Source: Bostrychus sinensis (taxonomy: Eukaryota; Chordata; Actinopteri; Gobiiformes; Eleotridae). From it: a stretch of 64,000 bases of DNA. Position numbers and translations under genes: made by a program. The notes beneath the pieces were generated by a model, which worked only from the letters and a program-made list of their open reading frames with translations, made no database searches and had not been told where the DNA came from. Shown piece by piece: positions 36,194 to 45,001 of the stretch (its first letter is position 1; every line of letters begins with the position of its first letter). The DNA is taken from NCBI GenBank assembly GCA_020698575.1, contig CM036250.1, forward strand, positions 25,618,000-25,681,999, in the 5' to 3' direction.

Positions 36194-36293
36194 CTTTGTA
36201 TGAAAGTCTCAGTCGTGGTATGTTCAACTTGGAGGTTGACACGGCGTGGATGAACACCACCACCAATAAAAATAAACTCGAAAATCCCTTCAT
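36194..36293 (-). CDS. sema3g: class 3 semaphorin, coding exon 1 (signal peptide)
   Basis: The start codon at 36293-36291 begins MKGFSSLFLLVVVFIHAVS, a signal peptide with a basic n-region and an 11-residue hydrophobic core (L7-A17), cleavage likely near Ser19-Thr20. The mature end reads KLNIPRLRLSYK, the conserved start of class 3 semaphorins (recalled SEMA3G: VPRLRLSYR; SEMA3A: VPRLKLSYK). The exon ends AAAG|GTAAAT after one base of codon 34, and exon 2 supplies the other two, which confirms the join. The ATG has A at -3, and an in-frame TGA lies 18 bases upstream, so no longer N-terminus is possible in this exon. The product would be secreted. I cannot see whether a further non-coding exon lies upstream. 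Confidence 0.93.
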
Positions 36294-36620
36294 TTTCTCA
36301 CAAAAACGTCAACTTGATTTTTGATAATAGGTGTAGTCAGTGTATTCAAACTGAATATTCCAGCACGGTATGGGTGGAAATGTGGGTTCACAACATGTCC
36401 GGAGAGTCTCCTCCCGTGCGTAAAAGTACGACCTGAAACGAAGCGCTGCGCGGGATCTGCTTCGCTGGTTCCTCTGGTCTCTCCGCGCTCCGCAGCTGCT
36501 TCCAACACGCGGGTCTGTGCCGGAATGAGGGACAGAGGCGCGCACAACTCCTCTACACCGGGGAGAGAGAGAGGGAGCGGCAGACCTACCTCTTTACGCA
36601 CAGCTCGCTACAAGACGCAC
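36294..36620 (-). promoter_or_regulatory. probable 5' UTR and promoter of the semaphorin
   Basis: Directly upstream of the semaphorin ATG, this stretch is clearly richer in GC and CpG than the rest of the neighbourhood, mostly at 36400-36620, as at many vertebrate promoters. On the minus strand there is a pyrimidine tract near 36560. A two-codon upstream ORF (ATG TTG TGA, 36396-36388) lies 95 bases before the start codon. I see no convincing TATA box. The transcription start cannot be placed from sequence alone. Confidence 0.55.
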
Positions 36621-37127
36621 AAGGACCAGAGCTCAAGACAAAATATCTCAAACATACGTGGACAGGAGGTCGTACTCGAACTAACATCAATGGAGGTTGA
36701 TGCTTTGGCTTTATTACTTTACACTACTTGATATTTGTCCAAATTTTAACCCTTATACCTTAATTTTAACTAACAATTTTATTTTTTTACTTTTGTGCAT
36801 ATCAGGCAGGGCACACATTGATTAAAAGATTTATGTGAAAAAAAAGAAAGAGTGTTAATGTATACAATTTTTATGATGTTTTGTGACAGAAACACTTTTG
36901 TCACTTAACAGGAGCAATGTAACTTTTTGTTACTACAAAAAAAATCAAATCCTGCTTTTTATTGCTAAAAAATGAGATGCTGTGAACATAAAAAGGGTTA
37001 AATTTCTGAAAATAATGAAATATATGGTATTTATGGTCAGGGCAGAAGTTGATTAAAATGTTTATGCAAAAAAAGTTGAAAAAAGATGTATAATCATTCT
37101 ATGATATTGTGACACTTTTGTCCAAAT

Positions 37128-37345
37128 AATAATCAACTTTATTGTCCCAAAGGAAAATTCATTTTGGGCTAAAGTGCAATGCAGCTGCCAAACATCACAA
37201 CAATAAATACAATAGACATATGAAAGACATAAAACATATGACTGAAAATATTACAAAAAGCAATGAGTGGTGCAGAGAAGCTGCACATAAATACAAAATA
37301 AATACAGTGGTATACAGTATATCTCTTTGTAACAGAAGCAACGTA
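37128..37345 (+). repeat. LINE 3'-end-like repeat
   Basis: 'aatcaactttattgtcccaa' followed by 'ggaaaattcattttgg' and an A-rich body is a common fish LINE 3' region. It ends about 40 bp before the hAT at 37384. Confidence 0.5.
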
Positions 37346-37383
37346 ACAAATTTAATTAAAGAGTGTAAAAATTAAGTAATATT

Positions 37384-38884
37384 CAGTGGTGGAATGTAAT
37401 GAAGTAAAAGTACTTAGTTACTTAAGTACAATTTTCATGTATCTGTACTTTACTTGAGTAGATTTTACAAGAGGTATTTTACTTTTACTTTTCTACTTTT
37501 TAGCGGAAGTATCTGTACTTTTTAGTTTAAAGTACTTGAGTTTTGGTTAAGGGTGCTCCGATCAGGATTTTTGAGGCCGATCACCGATCAGCCTTTGCTG
37601 TGGCTGATACCGATCATGGCCCACATGGTCTTCAATGTAGTAATGTAATGTATGCAGCCTATTATTATGTCCCCTTGAACAACAAAATTCTACTTATTTT
37701 TGTTTTAGAAGACGTTTTGTTGCATTATTGGTCTTTAATGTGTGCCCACAGGTGTCTGTGTGGTTTTGTTTGAATGCTCCGCTGATATAAAAATCAGCTG
37801 TTCTTAACTGGTGCCTTTAGTGCGAGTCCGCGGATGCAGTGCCTGCGTCCGCGTAATGCACAGCCAAACCAGGTTGAAACACAGTGGACTAAAGAGCAGA
37901 CAGCTCCTTCAGCCAGTTTTGACAAAGTCTGAACGAAAAAACGTGCACAAGAGAGCAGAGAAGACAACGATGAAAGGTGCTCCTCTCAGACACACGGACA
38001 CATGGGCTGCCTTTTTACTTTCTCTTTCCATTAGCAGCCATTTGGTGCGGTTTAAGCCACAAAACGCAAAGTTTTCTCCGCGTAACAAGACACAGGCAGA
38101 TTCTGAACTTTCTTAATGCTTTTAACGTAAATGTTAGCGGGTTAGCTCTAGCTCTATTTGTGTTGACGTTTGCAAATACAGGCACTGCTGCGCCTCGGTT
38201 CTGTCCAGAGCGCTCCAGGAGCAAGCGGGGACAAAGCGGGGACATAAAGCAGCAGCTCCAGGGCAGGTTTGTGTTAGTTATAACCCGGGCTTAACTTACA
38301 AACACTGCTAGAATAAATACTGCTACTGCTGTTTAATCAAACCGGAGTTGCAGGACAGTAAATGTGAGAGCCTCTAGTGTTTGTTGTAATTTGATCGGCC
38401 CTTCTGATCAGCCCATTTTACTGATCACCGATCACTCTATTTTTAGCCATGATCTGCTGATCACCATTGCGGCTGATTGATCAGAGCACCCTTGGTTTTG
38501 GTTTAAAATTATGAGTATTCATCATGCCCTCATTGTAGACGCAAGGTACTTAAATATAAAAGATGCTGTAAAGTAGTACTCCTTAGAAACATCAAAATAA
38601 TAAAGTCAGAAGACCTCAGTGACAGATTTAGTCTCTTCTACTGCACCAGTTTGTTCATTTCATCTGGAATCAGCACAAATTTTCAGAAAAATTCCTCTCA
38701 TTCATGAGTTGTTGAGTCTGTGCGAAATACTTTTACTTTTTTACTTGCAACTATATTTAAAAGTAAGTACTTTTATTTAAGTAGAATTTTTAACATAATA
38801 CTTTTACTTTTACTTGAGTGAATTTTTGCTCCTTTATCTGTACTTTTACTTCAGTAAAGAAATTCAGTATTTCTTCCACCACTG
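37384..38884. mobile_element. hAT MITE (outer), split by a second hAT
   Basis: Terminal repeats CAGTGGTGGAATGTAATG at the left and, reverse-complemented, CAGTGGTGGAAGAAATACTG at the right, followed inward by 'gaagtaaaagtac' on both sides. Exact 8-bp duplications GTAATATT flank it (37376-37383 and 38885-38892), which fixes it as hAT-type. Without the inner insertion it is about 546 bp. Interior 'acttttactt' repeats are typical of this abundant fish family. Non-coding; mobilised in trans by a hAT transposase. A second member, without matching duplication, is at 43312-43551. Confidence 0.9.
37548..38494. mobile_element. hAT element (inner) nested in 37384-38884
   Basis: Starts TAAGGGTGCTCCGATCAGG and ends ATTGATCAGAGCACCCTTG, with 10-bp terminal identity (AAGGGTGCTC) and many subterminal copies of GATCACCGATCA-like motifs near both ends. 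Exact duplications GTTTTGGT flank it at 37540-37547 and 38495-38502, both inside the outer element. Length 947 bp. The interior is GC-richer and non-coding apart from chance ORFs, so it is a non-autonomous copy. It inserted after the outer element. Confidence 0.9.
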
Positions 38885-39753
38885 GTAATATTAGATTTGT
38901 GTTAAGAATACCAAAATTAGTGATAAAATACACACCTGAGCCAAATTTCATAAAATCAAAACTTGAAAATTCCCCTTTCTCATCATTGGGGCACGAGTTA
39001 AAGACCTCATCCACTCAAATAAGCCTTTAAAATAATATACTATACTTCGTATGGGCTCAAAATAATTCATTTTAACAGAACTTTTCACAATAATATAAAA
39101 TACAAATAAGACATTGGTTCCCAAATGGTGGGTTAGGACTCAAAACTGGGTTGCAGGGATGTTAAATATACAGTAGGTATGTAACGTTTATGTACTCTGG
39201 TCTGCTGAAACAAAGAATAACCTGTGTGTGGCTCTGAGTGGCATCCCTCTGTCCCCATTCCTCTCCTCTTTGTGAGATGTCTGTTTACACGACCTTCTCC
39301 TCTCCTGCTCCTGCAGGACGTGAGTCGGAGTTTAATGAAGACAGTCGGGTGTGTTTTCAGCAGCTCTTCCCTCTCTCTGCCTCTATTCACTCCACAGGAC
39401 AGGGGCAGAGTGGGCCATAGATGGGGCTATTGATGGTGTCAGAGTTAGAGCAACCCCAGGTCTTTGAGAGGCACTTGTTTGGACCAGGAGGCGCTCCCAT
39501 CGGCCCTGTGTGTGAGCCGGGACTGTGGGGGATGGGGGCGAGTGTCTGGAGAGGGGCTGAAGTAGTGCATGGCATGCTGGGAGCTTCAGATGACAGCTTG
39601 TCTTGTTGCTTTGTTGTTGGTGCCAGAAAGAGGGTCCCATGTCAACTTTTGTCCCGTGGATCAGAGACAAGACAAAGAGGTTTGATGTGATCATTGAGGA
39701 GAGACAAATGCATATTATAATGTGTGGTTTCTTTTTTATTCAAATCATCTTAA

Positions 39754-40015
39754 AGTAACAGTAAGCAACTTTTTGCAAGCTGTAAAAAATATTTGTTTGC
39801 AGGTGAACTGGTACAATATCACGTGGAGCTGTAAATACAGATGTATCTATGCTATGGTAACATACCTGGTAACTTTGAATTACATAGTCGAGTGTATGAA
39901 GAACCAGGTGCACTATCAGTAACTTACTTCATGTTTTATTTGTTATTTTTTTAACAGAATTTTATTTTTTAAATTCTAGCATGTGTTTAATTGCAAAAAG
40001 TTGCATAGTGTTGCT
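39754..40015. mobile_element. MITE with TTAA flanks
   Basis: Left AGTAACAGTAAGCAACTTTT and right (reverse complement) AGCAACACTATGCAACTTTT form inverted ends about 25 bp long. Both are bounded by TTAA (39750-39753, 40016-40019), the target of piggyBac-type elements. About 262 bp, non-coding. A half copy ('aagctatgcaacttttttta') is at about 32787. Confidence 0.65.
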
Positions 40016-40208
40016 TTAAAGATACCCTACACATTGTTTGGTGCTAATTCAACAACTCCAGTCTCCAGTCATGCTTTTATTAACCAACCACTGCCAAATA
40101 CTAACACTTGACATAAAGCTTAACATTTGAGCTTACCATACACTTCTAGCTCCGAGTTTAGCATCAGACACTGCCTTCCATTTTGCTGCCCTTTTCTATG
40201 GTCACGTT

Positions 40209-40655
40209 TCTGGGTGTTCTGCTTGGGGCCTCTAAAACAGAAAGGGCCCCCTGAGGGCAGAGTTCAGAATGACAGTGGCAGACTCTTACAGAGTCTCCAA
40301 AGGGGCCCCACCCACACCTCTCACTCTGCAGCAAGTGCTGTGCTTCTTATGTAAACAAACAAGTTAGAACTGTGCAAGCAGTGATAAAGGGCCCTCAGAC
40401 TCCTTGGATGTGGTGCATGTGTGTAAATAGATTTAAACTACGCTGACAGTGAGAAAAGACACAATAGAAAAGACAAAGAGGAGAAAAGAGTGGTGAGCAT
40501 AAAACAGTTGTAGTTAGTTCTTCAAGTTTTAAGTGGCAAAATATAAATATATATATTTCACATTTTTTACAGTCAGATTTTTTTATTATATAACTAATGC
40601 AGTATGGGGCCCCTCATAAATTTTGCTTAGGGCCCAAGAGACCCTAGCAGCACCT
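40209..40655. mobile_element. possible DNA element with GGGCCC-rich ends
   Basis: Left 'tgggtgttctgcttgggg' with 'agaaagggccccct' and right 'ttgcttagggcccaagag' with 'ctagcagcacctctg' resemble the two ends of a fish hAT-like family read in opposite directions. Inverted ends are imperfect and no target duplication is visible. Confidence 0.35.
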
Positions 40656-40749
40656 CTGGGTGTAGACAGCACCATGGCATAGTTCAGTTTGGTGAGAAAT
40701 AATTCACTAAAAGAGAAGTTATTTGATTTGTGCTGTGCTTACAGACATG

Positions 40750-40838
40750 TTTTTAAAGCATGTGGGAGTAGGGGGTACATGGCCGAGGGTCAAATATCTG
40801 AAGGGATACAGGGACTGTGAAAAGTTTGGGAACCACTG
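40750..40838. mobile_element. hAT-like right end
   Basis: Ends 'gtttgggaaccactg' (reverse complement CAGTGGTTCCCAAAC), a terminal sequence of common vertebrate hAT MITEs. No left partner was found in the expected range; a related start 'ttggttcccaaatggtggg' at 39115 has different flanks. Confidence 0.4.
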
Positions 40839-41023
40839 CTCTAAACTTCAGGATACCCACTAACAGCAAATGTACATAGAGCCAGACCAGTCTTATAATA
40901 TCTGGTTATTATTAAAACAACTTGCATATTGCATCATTTCTCAAATAAAGGATTTGCCAAATGTGGAGAAATGCTGTTTGACCGCAGGCAACATAGATAC
41001 AAAACATTACTTGGTAGTTTTTC

Positions 41024-41047
41024 TTTTTTTTTTTTTTTTTTTTTTTT
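41024..41047. repeat. poly-T run
   Basis: 24 consecutive T. Confidence 0.9.
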
Positions 41048-41544
41048 GCTGTTTTAGTAATATGATCTATCAAATATAAAATAAACATGACAATGGTCCA
41101 TAGACTCCATACCATAATTGTAAGGTCTTTTGTTTCTAAATGGATATAACCAGTTCCTCATGTTAATACAGTAGACCTCTTCATTCAGTTCCGTCATTAT
41201 TGGTTTGTGTTTTCAAAAACTTTCGTTCAGATTTTGGGAAACGTTGCATATACTGATGAAATAAAGATGTTGCATATTGTCCTCTTTTTGTTTTAAATTA
41301 ATTCTTTGTCTCATGTTTCTGTGGTTTCACATACAGTATGACAATACCACAGACTTAGAGAAGATGACAGATAAAGCACAATGGTGTCTGCATAGTTTTT
41401 GGCTTTTTTTATGATGTGTTGTTTTGGAAATGAATTAAGACTGTACAGGAGGGTATTCTAATGTACCGGTGCAAGTACTAAGCCTGCATATATCACAATA
41501 CTAGCTTGGTGTAAATACAGAATCATATATACTATTGAATGCTC

Positions 41545-41754
41545 TATCCCCCATCGTTTATTTATCTTTTTAACCTAATAGATAAAATCATAAGCCACTT
41601 AAGCACAGAACAGTTCTAGGAGCTTGTATTTGCACTGCCGATAGGAACTTGGAGACGGTGTGTGACATTATTAAGCATGATCTCCAGCAACAACAACCAA
41701 CCACTAGCATCTCCTTATCTCTGTCACAAAAGCATAATATAGCCCCTTTAAATT
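41545..41754 (-). mobile_element. MITE family A copy, minus strand
   Basis: Right end 'aaaagcataatatagccccttt' region is the inverted left end of family A (TTAAAGGGGCTATATTATGC). 'tttatttatctttttaacc' near the left and 'gatctccagcaacaacaacc' inside; the left boundary is approximate. Confidence 0.5.
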
Positions 41755-42297
41755 AATGTTTAGAAAATAATATTGTGGTATCTTAACACTTAAAAGGATG
41801 CACTGCCCCTCCCCCCTGAGCGCTTCTCGTTTTCATCCATCGTCACTATGTAAGCTGGGGGAGAGCATTCTGCTTTTATTGGACATGTTTACAAAACGTC
41901 CAATAACATCTTTGCCAGACTTTGATTTGAAGCACTATGACAATTCTCTAGGACGTGATTCTGGTCTATTCCAAGGCCAGTCCTCTCTCTTGTGGTGTAT
42001 TGTGTGAGGCTGAAGTGCTCTCAGCTTCAGCCTCCTCTGATTGGACCCAACCCTCGTCTGAAACTGTGCCTTTGTGAAGCACTAACAGACGTGGGAACAG
42101 AGCAACAAGAGGGTCTGCATCAAGAGCAAGACCCAATTCATCTCTAATTACACCTTTTTACTTCCCTCTCTGAGAAACAGCACTTATCAAAAAGAAAGTT
42201 GTGGAAAGTGGAAAAGACTGGAGAAAAAAAACATTTTGAAACATTAGCAGACTGATAATTTAACTAAAAATCAATGCTCTATGCTGGGTCGTACTTT

Positions 42298-42390
42298 GAA
42301 ATTACTTTCTGCATTCCCACATGTCACTCCCTATCACAAACAACACTCTTATTCCCACAGCCTCAGAGTTGTGGTGTATTGTCTGATTAG
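42298..42390 (+). repeat. degenerate duplicated block, copy 1
   Basis: 'gcattcccacatgtcactcc', 'atcacaaacaacac', 'gcctcagagttgtgg' and 'ttgtctgattagatg' recur in the same order at 43153-43311 and 43552-43710, so three related blocks occur within 1.4 kb. Confidence 0.5.
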
Positions 42391-42659
42391 ATGCATTTTA
42401 AGGCAATCCCACTTTAATGTAAAATGACAATAATTGGCTCTCTGAGTACCACTTCAAAAACCAATGTGCCCAACTCAGGACTAATAATAACAATAATAAT
42501 AATTCATTATTATTAATGCGCTTTTCAAGTTCCTTCTACAATTTGGTACTGTGGCCACACCTGCCCTGGGGCAAACTGATATAAACAAACAGACTGAGAC
42601 ATGGCTGCCATTCTGCTCCGACCACCACCAAACTCACATTAACACATTCATACGGCTAA

Positions 42660-42960
42660 TCCAGTTTAAAATCAGGGCTAAATAAAGTTTAAATCAGAAC
42701 CAAACCAGGACATAACCAATTCTAAACCAGGGGCAAACCAGGACTAAACTGCCAGTATTTAACCAGGACATAACTTTGTCTAAACCATGACCAAATCAGG
42801 ACAAAAGCAGGTTAAAACCAGGTCTAAAAAATGTCTAAATCAGAACCAAACCAGATCTAAACTAGGTCTATACGAGGTCTAAACTGGGACTAAACTAGGA
42901 CCAAACCTGGACTAAACCAGTACTGCCTCTAAACCAGGACTAAGCCATGGTCGATACTTC
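42660..42960. repeat. degenerate minisatellite, CTAAACCAGGA-type
   Basis: About 25 variants of 'aaaccaggactaa', 'aaccaggacataa' and 'aggtctaaa', unit 10-14 bp, over 300 bp. Same core as 34865-35000. Confidence 0.85.
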
Positions 42961-43152
42961 ACTGTGATCTAGGTTTTGTCAAACTCTCATTCATTGCTGC
43001 GCACCACTTATCAACAATGTCAATAAAAGACAAAGTGGCTAATGCAGCACTGTTTACGTCTGCAGAGAGCCATCCCAAAAAGAAAAACAAACAAAGAAGA
43101 AGCAAAGAGGAACACGGAAACTGAAATGCATGACTTTTGCCTTATGTACTCC

Positions 43153-43311
43153 TTCCTGTATCTAAACCATGTTTTGCATTCTGTCACTCCCAATCACATA
43201 CAACACATGTAGTATATGCTTCAGAGCTTGGTGTCTTATTTTTTAATGTAACTTTGTCTCAACATTCAAATGCATTTACTCTGAAAAGAGGCCTCAGAGT
43301 GGGCTGTTGTG
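43153..43311 (+). repeat. degenerate duplicated block, copy 2
   Basis: Contains 'ctcccaatcacatacaacac', 'cagagcttggtgtctt', 'tgtctcaacattcaaa' and 'ctgaaaagaggcctcag', closely matched by copy 3. It ends at the left end of the MITE at 43312. Confidence 0.7.
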
Positions 43312-43551
43312 CAGAGGTGGGAAGTAACTAGGGACCTTTACTACTTTAAGTACTTTTTTTTAAGAATATGGACTTTATGAATACATTTCTTGAAACATAC
43401 TTTTTACTTTTATTTCAATAAATCTTTTAGGGGGAAAAATGAGAAGCAGTAGTAGTAGCAATGTCAAAGAAATGATTTTGTTACATGTGTTTACTTCTAC
43501 TTGAACTTATCTTCTTTTTACTTGAGATTCTGAGTACTTCTTCCACCTCTG
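43312..43551. mobile_element. hAT MITE, same family as 37384-38884
   Basis: Ends CAGAGGTGGGAAGTAAC and (reverse complement) CAGAGGTGGAAGAAGTACTC, with 'acttttac' motifs inside. The 8-mers outside, CTGTTGTG and TCCCAATC, differ, so there is no target duplication; the flanking blocks were rearranged or one was duplicated after insertion. Confidence 0.75.
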
Positions 43552-43710
43552 TCCCAATCACAACACATGTATTGGTTTCTGAGCTTGGTGCCTTGCTCTT
43601 AAATATATATCTTTGCATGTCTCAACATTCAAAGTCATTTAACCTGAAAAGAGGCTCTCCAAATCCCCCCGGCCTCACAGTTGCGGTCTGTTGTCTGATT
43701 GGATGGACAT
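43552..43710 (+). repeat. degenerate duplicated block, copy 3
   Basis: 'tcccaatcacaacacatgta', 'ctgagcttggtgcct', 'tgtctcaacattcaaa', 'cctgaaaagaggctc' align with copy 2; 'ttgtctgattggatgg' aligns with copy 1. Confidence 0.7.
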
Positions 43711-44140
43711 ATTGAAGCCGAAGTCCATCCTCGAGGCCCCGTTATAGTCCTATGGGTCTGAATTATGCTCTTCATGTTGTCAGAGCAGATGAAACATAAA
43801 ACCACTTAGCGGCGTCTTGACATTGCGTCACTTTGACAAATCGGGCCGGTCCTTAGCTGAGAGGTGATTGGAAATGGCAGGGCAGGAGTTCATGAATTCT
43901 CAATGTGGGAGGTACAGGGAAGGACAAAGTCAATGGGAAACGTGTTTGAGGAGCAGTCGAAGAGACATCTGCAGTGTTTGTGTGTCCGCCTCAAGCTCCA
44001 TAAATGTTTAAATTCCTCACAATCTGAGAAAGATGGGGACTTGAGAAAAAGGAAAAAGTCATCCACAAGGACAAGGACTGGGGGACTTGTGTTTCTGCCT
44101 ACAGTGATGTTACACAAAACAGATTTACTCACTATAATAT

Positions 44141-44314
44141 TTATTCATTCTAACACACGTCTTTGGATGGTGGGAGTAAGCCAGAGTACCCATGGTAACA
44201 CGGTGAGGACATGCAGACTCCACTCAGAGAATGTGTGTGTTGGCGGGTCAGAAGATGGAACAATCTCCTTGTTGGGAGGTGAGAGCAGTAACCACTCTGC
44301 TACCACACACACTA
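44141..44314 (-). repeat. SINE family 1, head part, minus strand
   Basis: Reverse complement reads 'ggtagcagagtggttac' (A box), 'cacctcccaacaaggag', 'gagtggagtctgcatg', 'cgtgttaccatgg' and 'cccaccatccaaag', matching the first half of 32101-32477. The B box is damaged. Confidence 0.8.
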
Positions 44315-44952
44315 TAATAGTACAGTAGATTGTATAGTAAAGCAAAGCTGTATCTAGAATTGAATAGCAGTGAGGATGTACCTTGCACAGGAAGCTCTAT
44401 TAATATTTCACTGGACTGATTGAATGAAGCAGATGTGTATTTTTCTCAATCTATACAATAATAGAAATAAGAAATAATAATTTCTCAGATGCAGACCCTG
44501 ATAAGCTACACAAGCCTGACAAGATTAATTTTTGTGAGTTTGTAAACACATTAATAACTAATCAATCATAGCCCCTGCCACTTTGCGAGTTTTTACAAGC
44601 AACATAAACAATTGTTTCCCTGTTGAAGTATACAAGCGATTGCTGTTGTTGTGTTGTCTGGTGCATACGCAGTGACTGGTAGGCAAAAAGTGACTGCAGC
44701 GCTATTTATTTTGGTGGTGCATGGTCCACTTTGCGCTGGTAATGGCAGTTTGTCAAGCTGGGTGGATGACAGGACCTTATAATAAACCATTAAAGGGGTA
44801 GTTGTAAAAAAAAGGTGCTTTTTTTCCCCCTTAATTTGTGATAAAGGTGCAAAGCCAGACCTTCTCCAGACCAGGCTACTCTTACTCAGACCAGGCTCAG
44901 CTGCCTGCATTAGTTACAGTGACTGAGCAAGACTCAGAATAAGACTGGTTTA

Positions 44953-45001
44953 TTGTTGTCACTTCTGTTCCAAAAAGTTTATGGAATAGAAGTGACAACA
45001 A
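44953..45001. other. perfect-loop hairpin, 19-bp arms
   Basis: The arms TTGTTGTCACTTCTGTTCC (44953-44971) and GGAATAGAAGTGACAACAA (44983-45001) pair over 19 bp with one mismatch (a G-U pair if transcribed from plus), loop of 11 bases. It may be a tiny palindromic repeat, or a small-RNA precursor, though the stem is short for a miRNA. Confidence 0.7.

Noticed and set aside
36321..36731. 136-residue ORF antisense to the semaphorin 5' region
   Set aside because: Explained by the CpG-rich promoter-like sequence; the two minus-strand ORFs here (103 and 78 residues) also overlap the 5' UTR and have no motif.
39224..39430. Exon-like stretch with acceptor-like CTCCTGCAG and donor-like GTGAGT three bases later
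   Set aside because: The encoded segment is short and unlike any family I know, and the two splice-like sites are too close together to define an exon.
43864..44328. 154-residue plus-strand ORF
   Set aside because: Its last third runs antisense through a SINE (44141-44314) and the first part has no protein-like motif.
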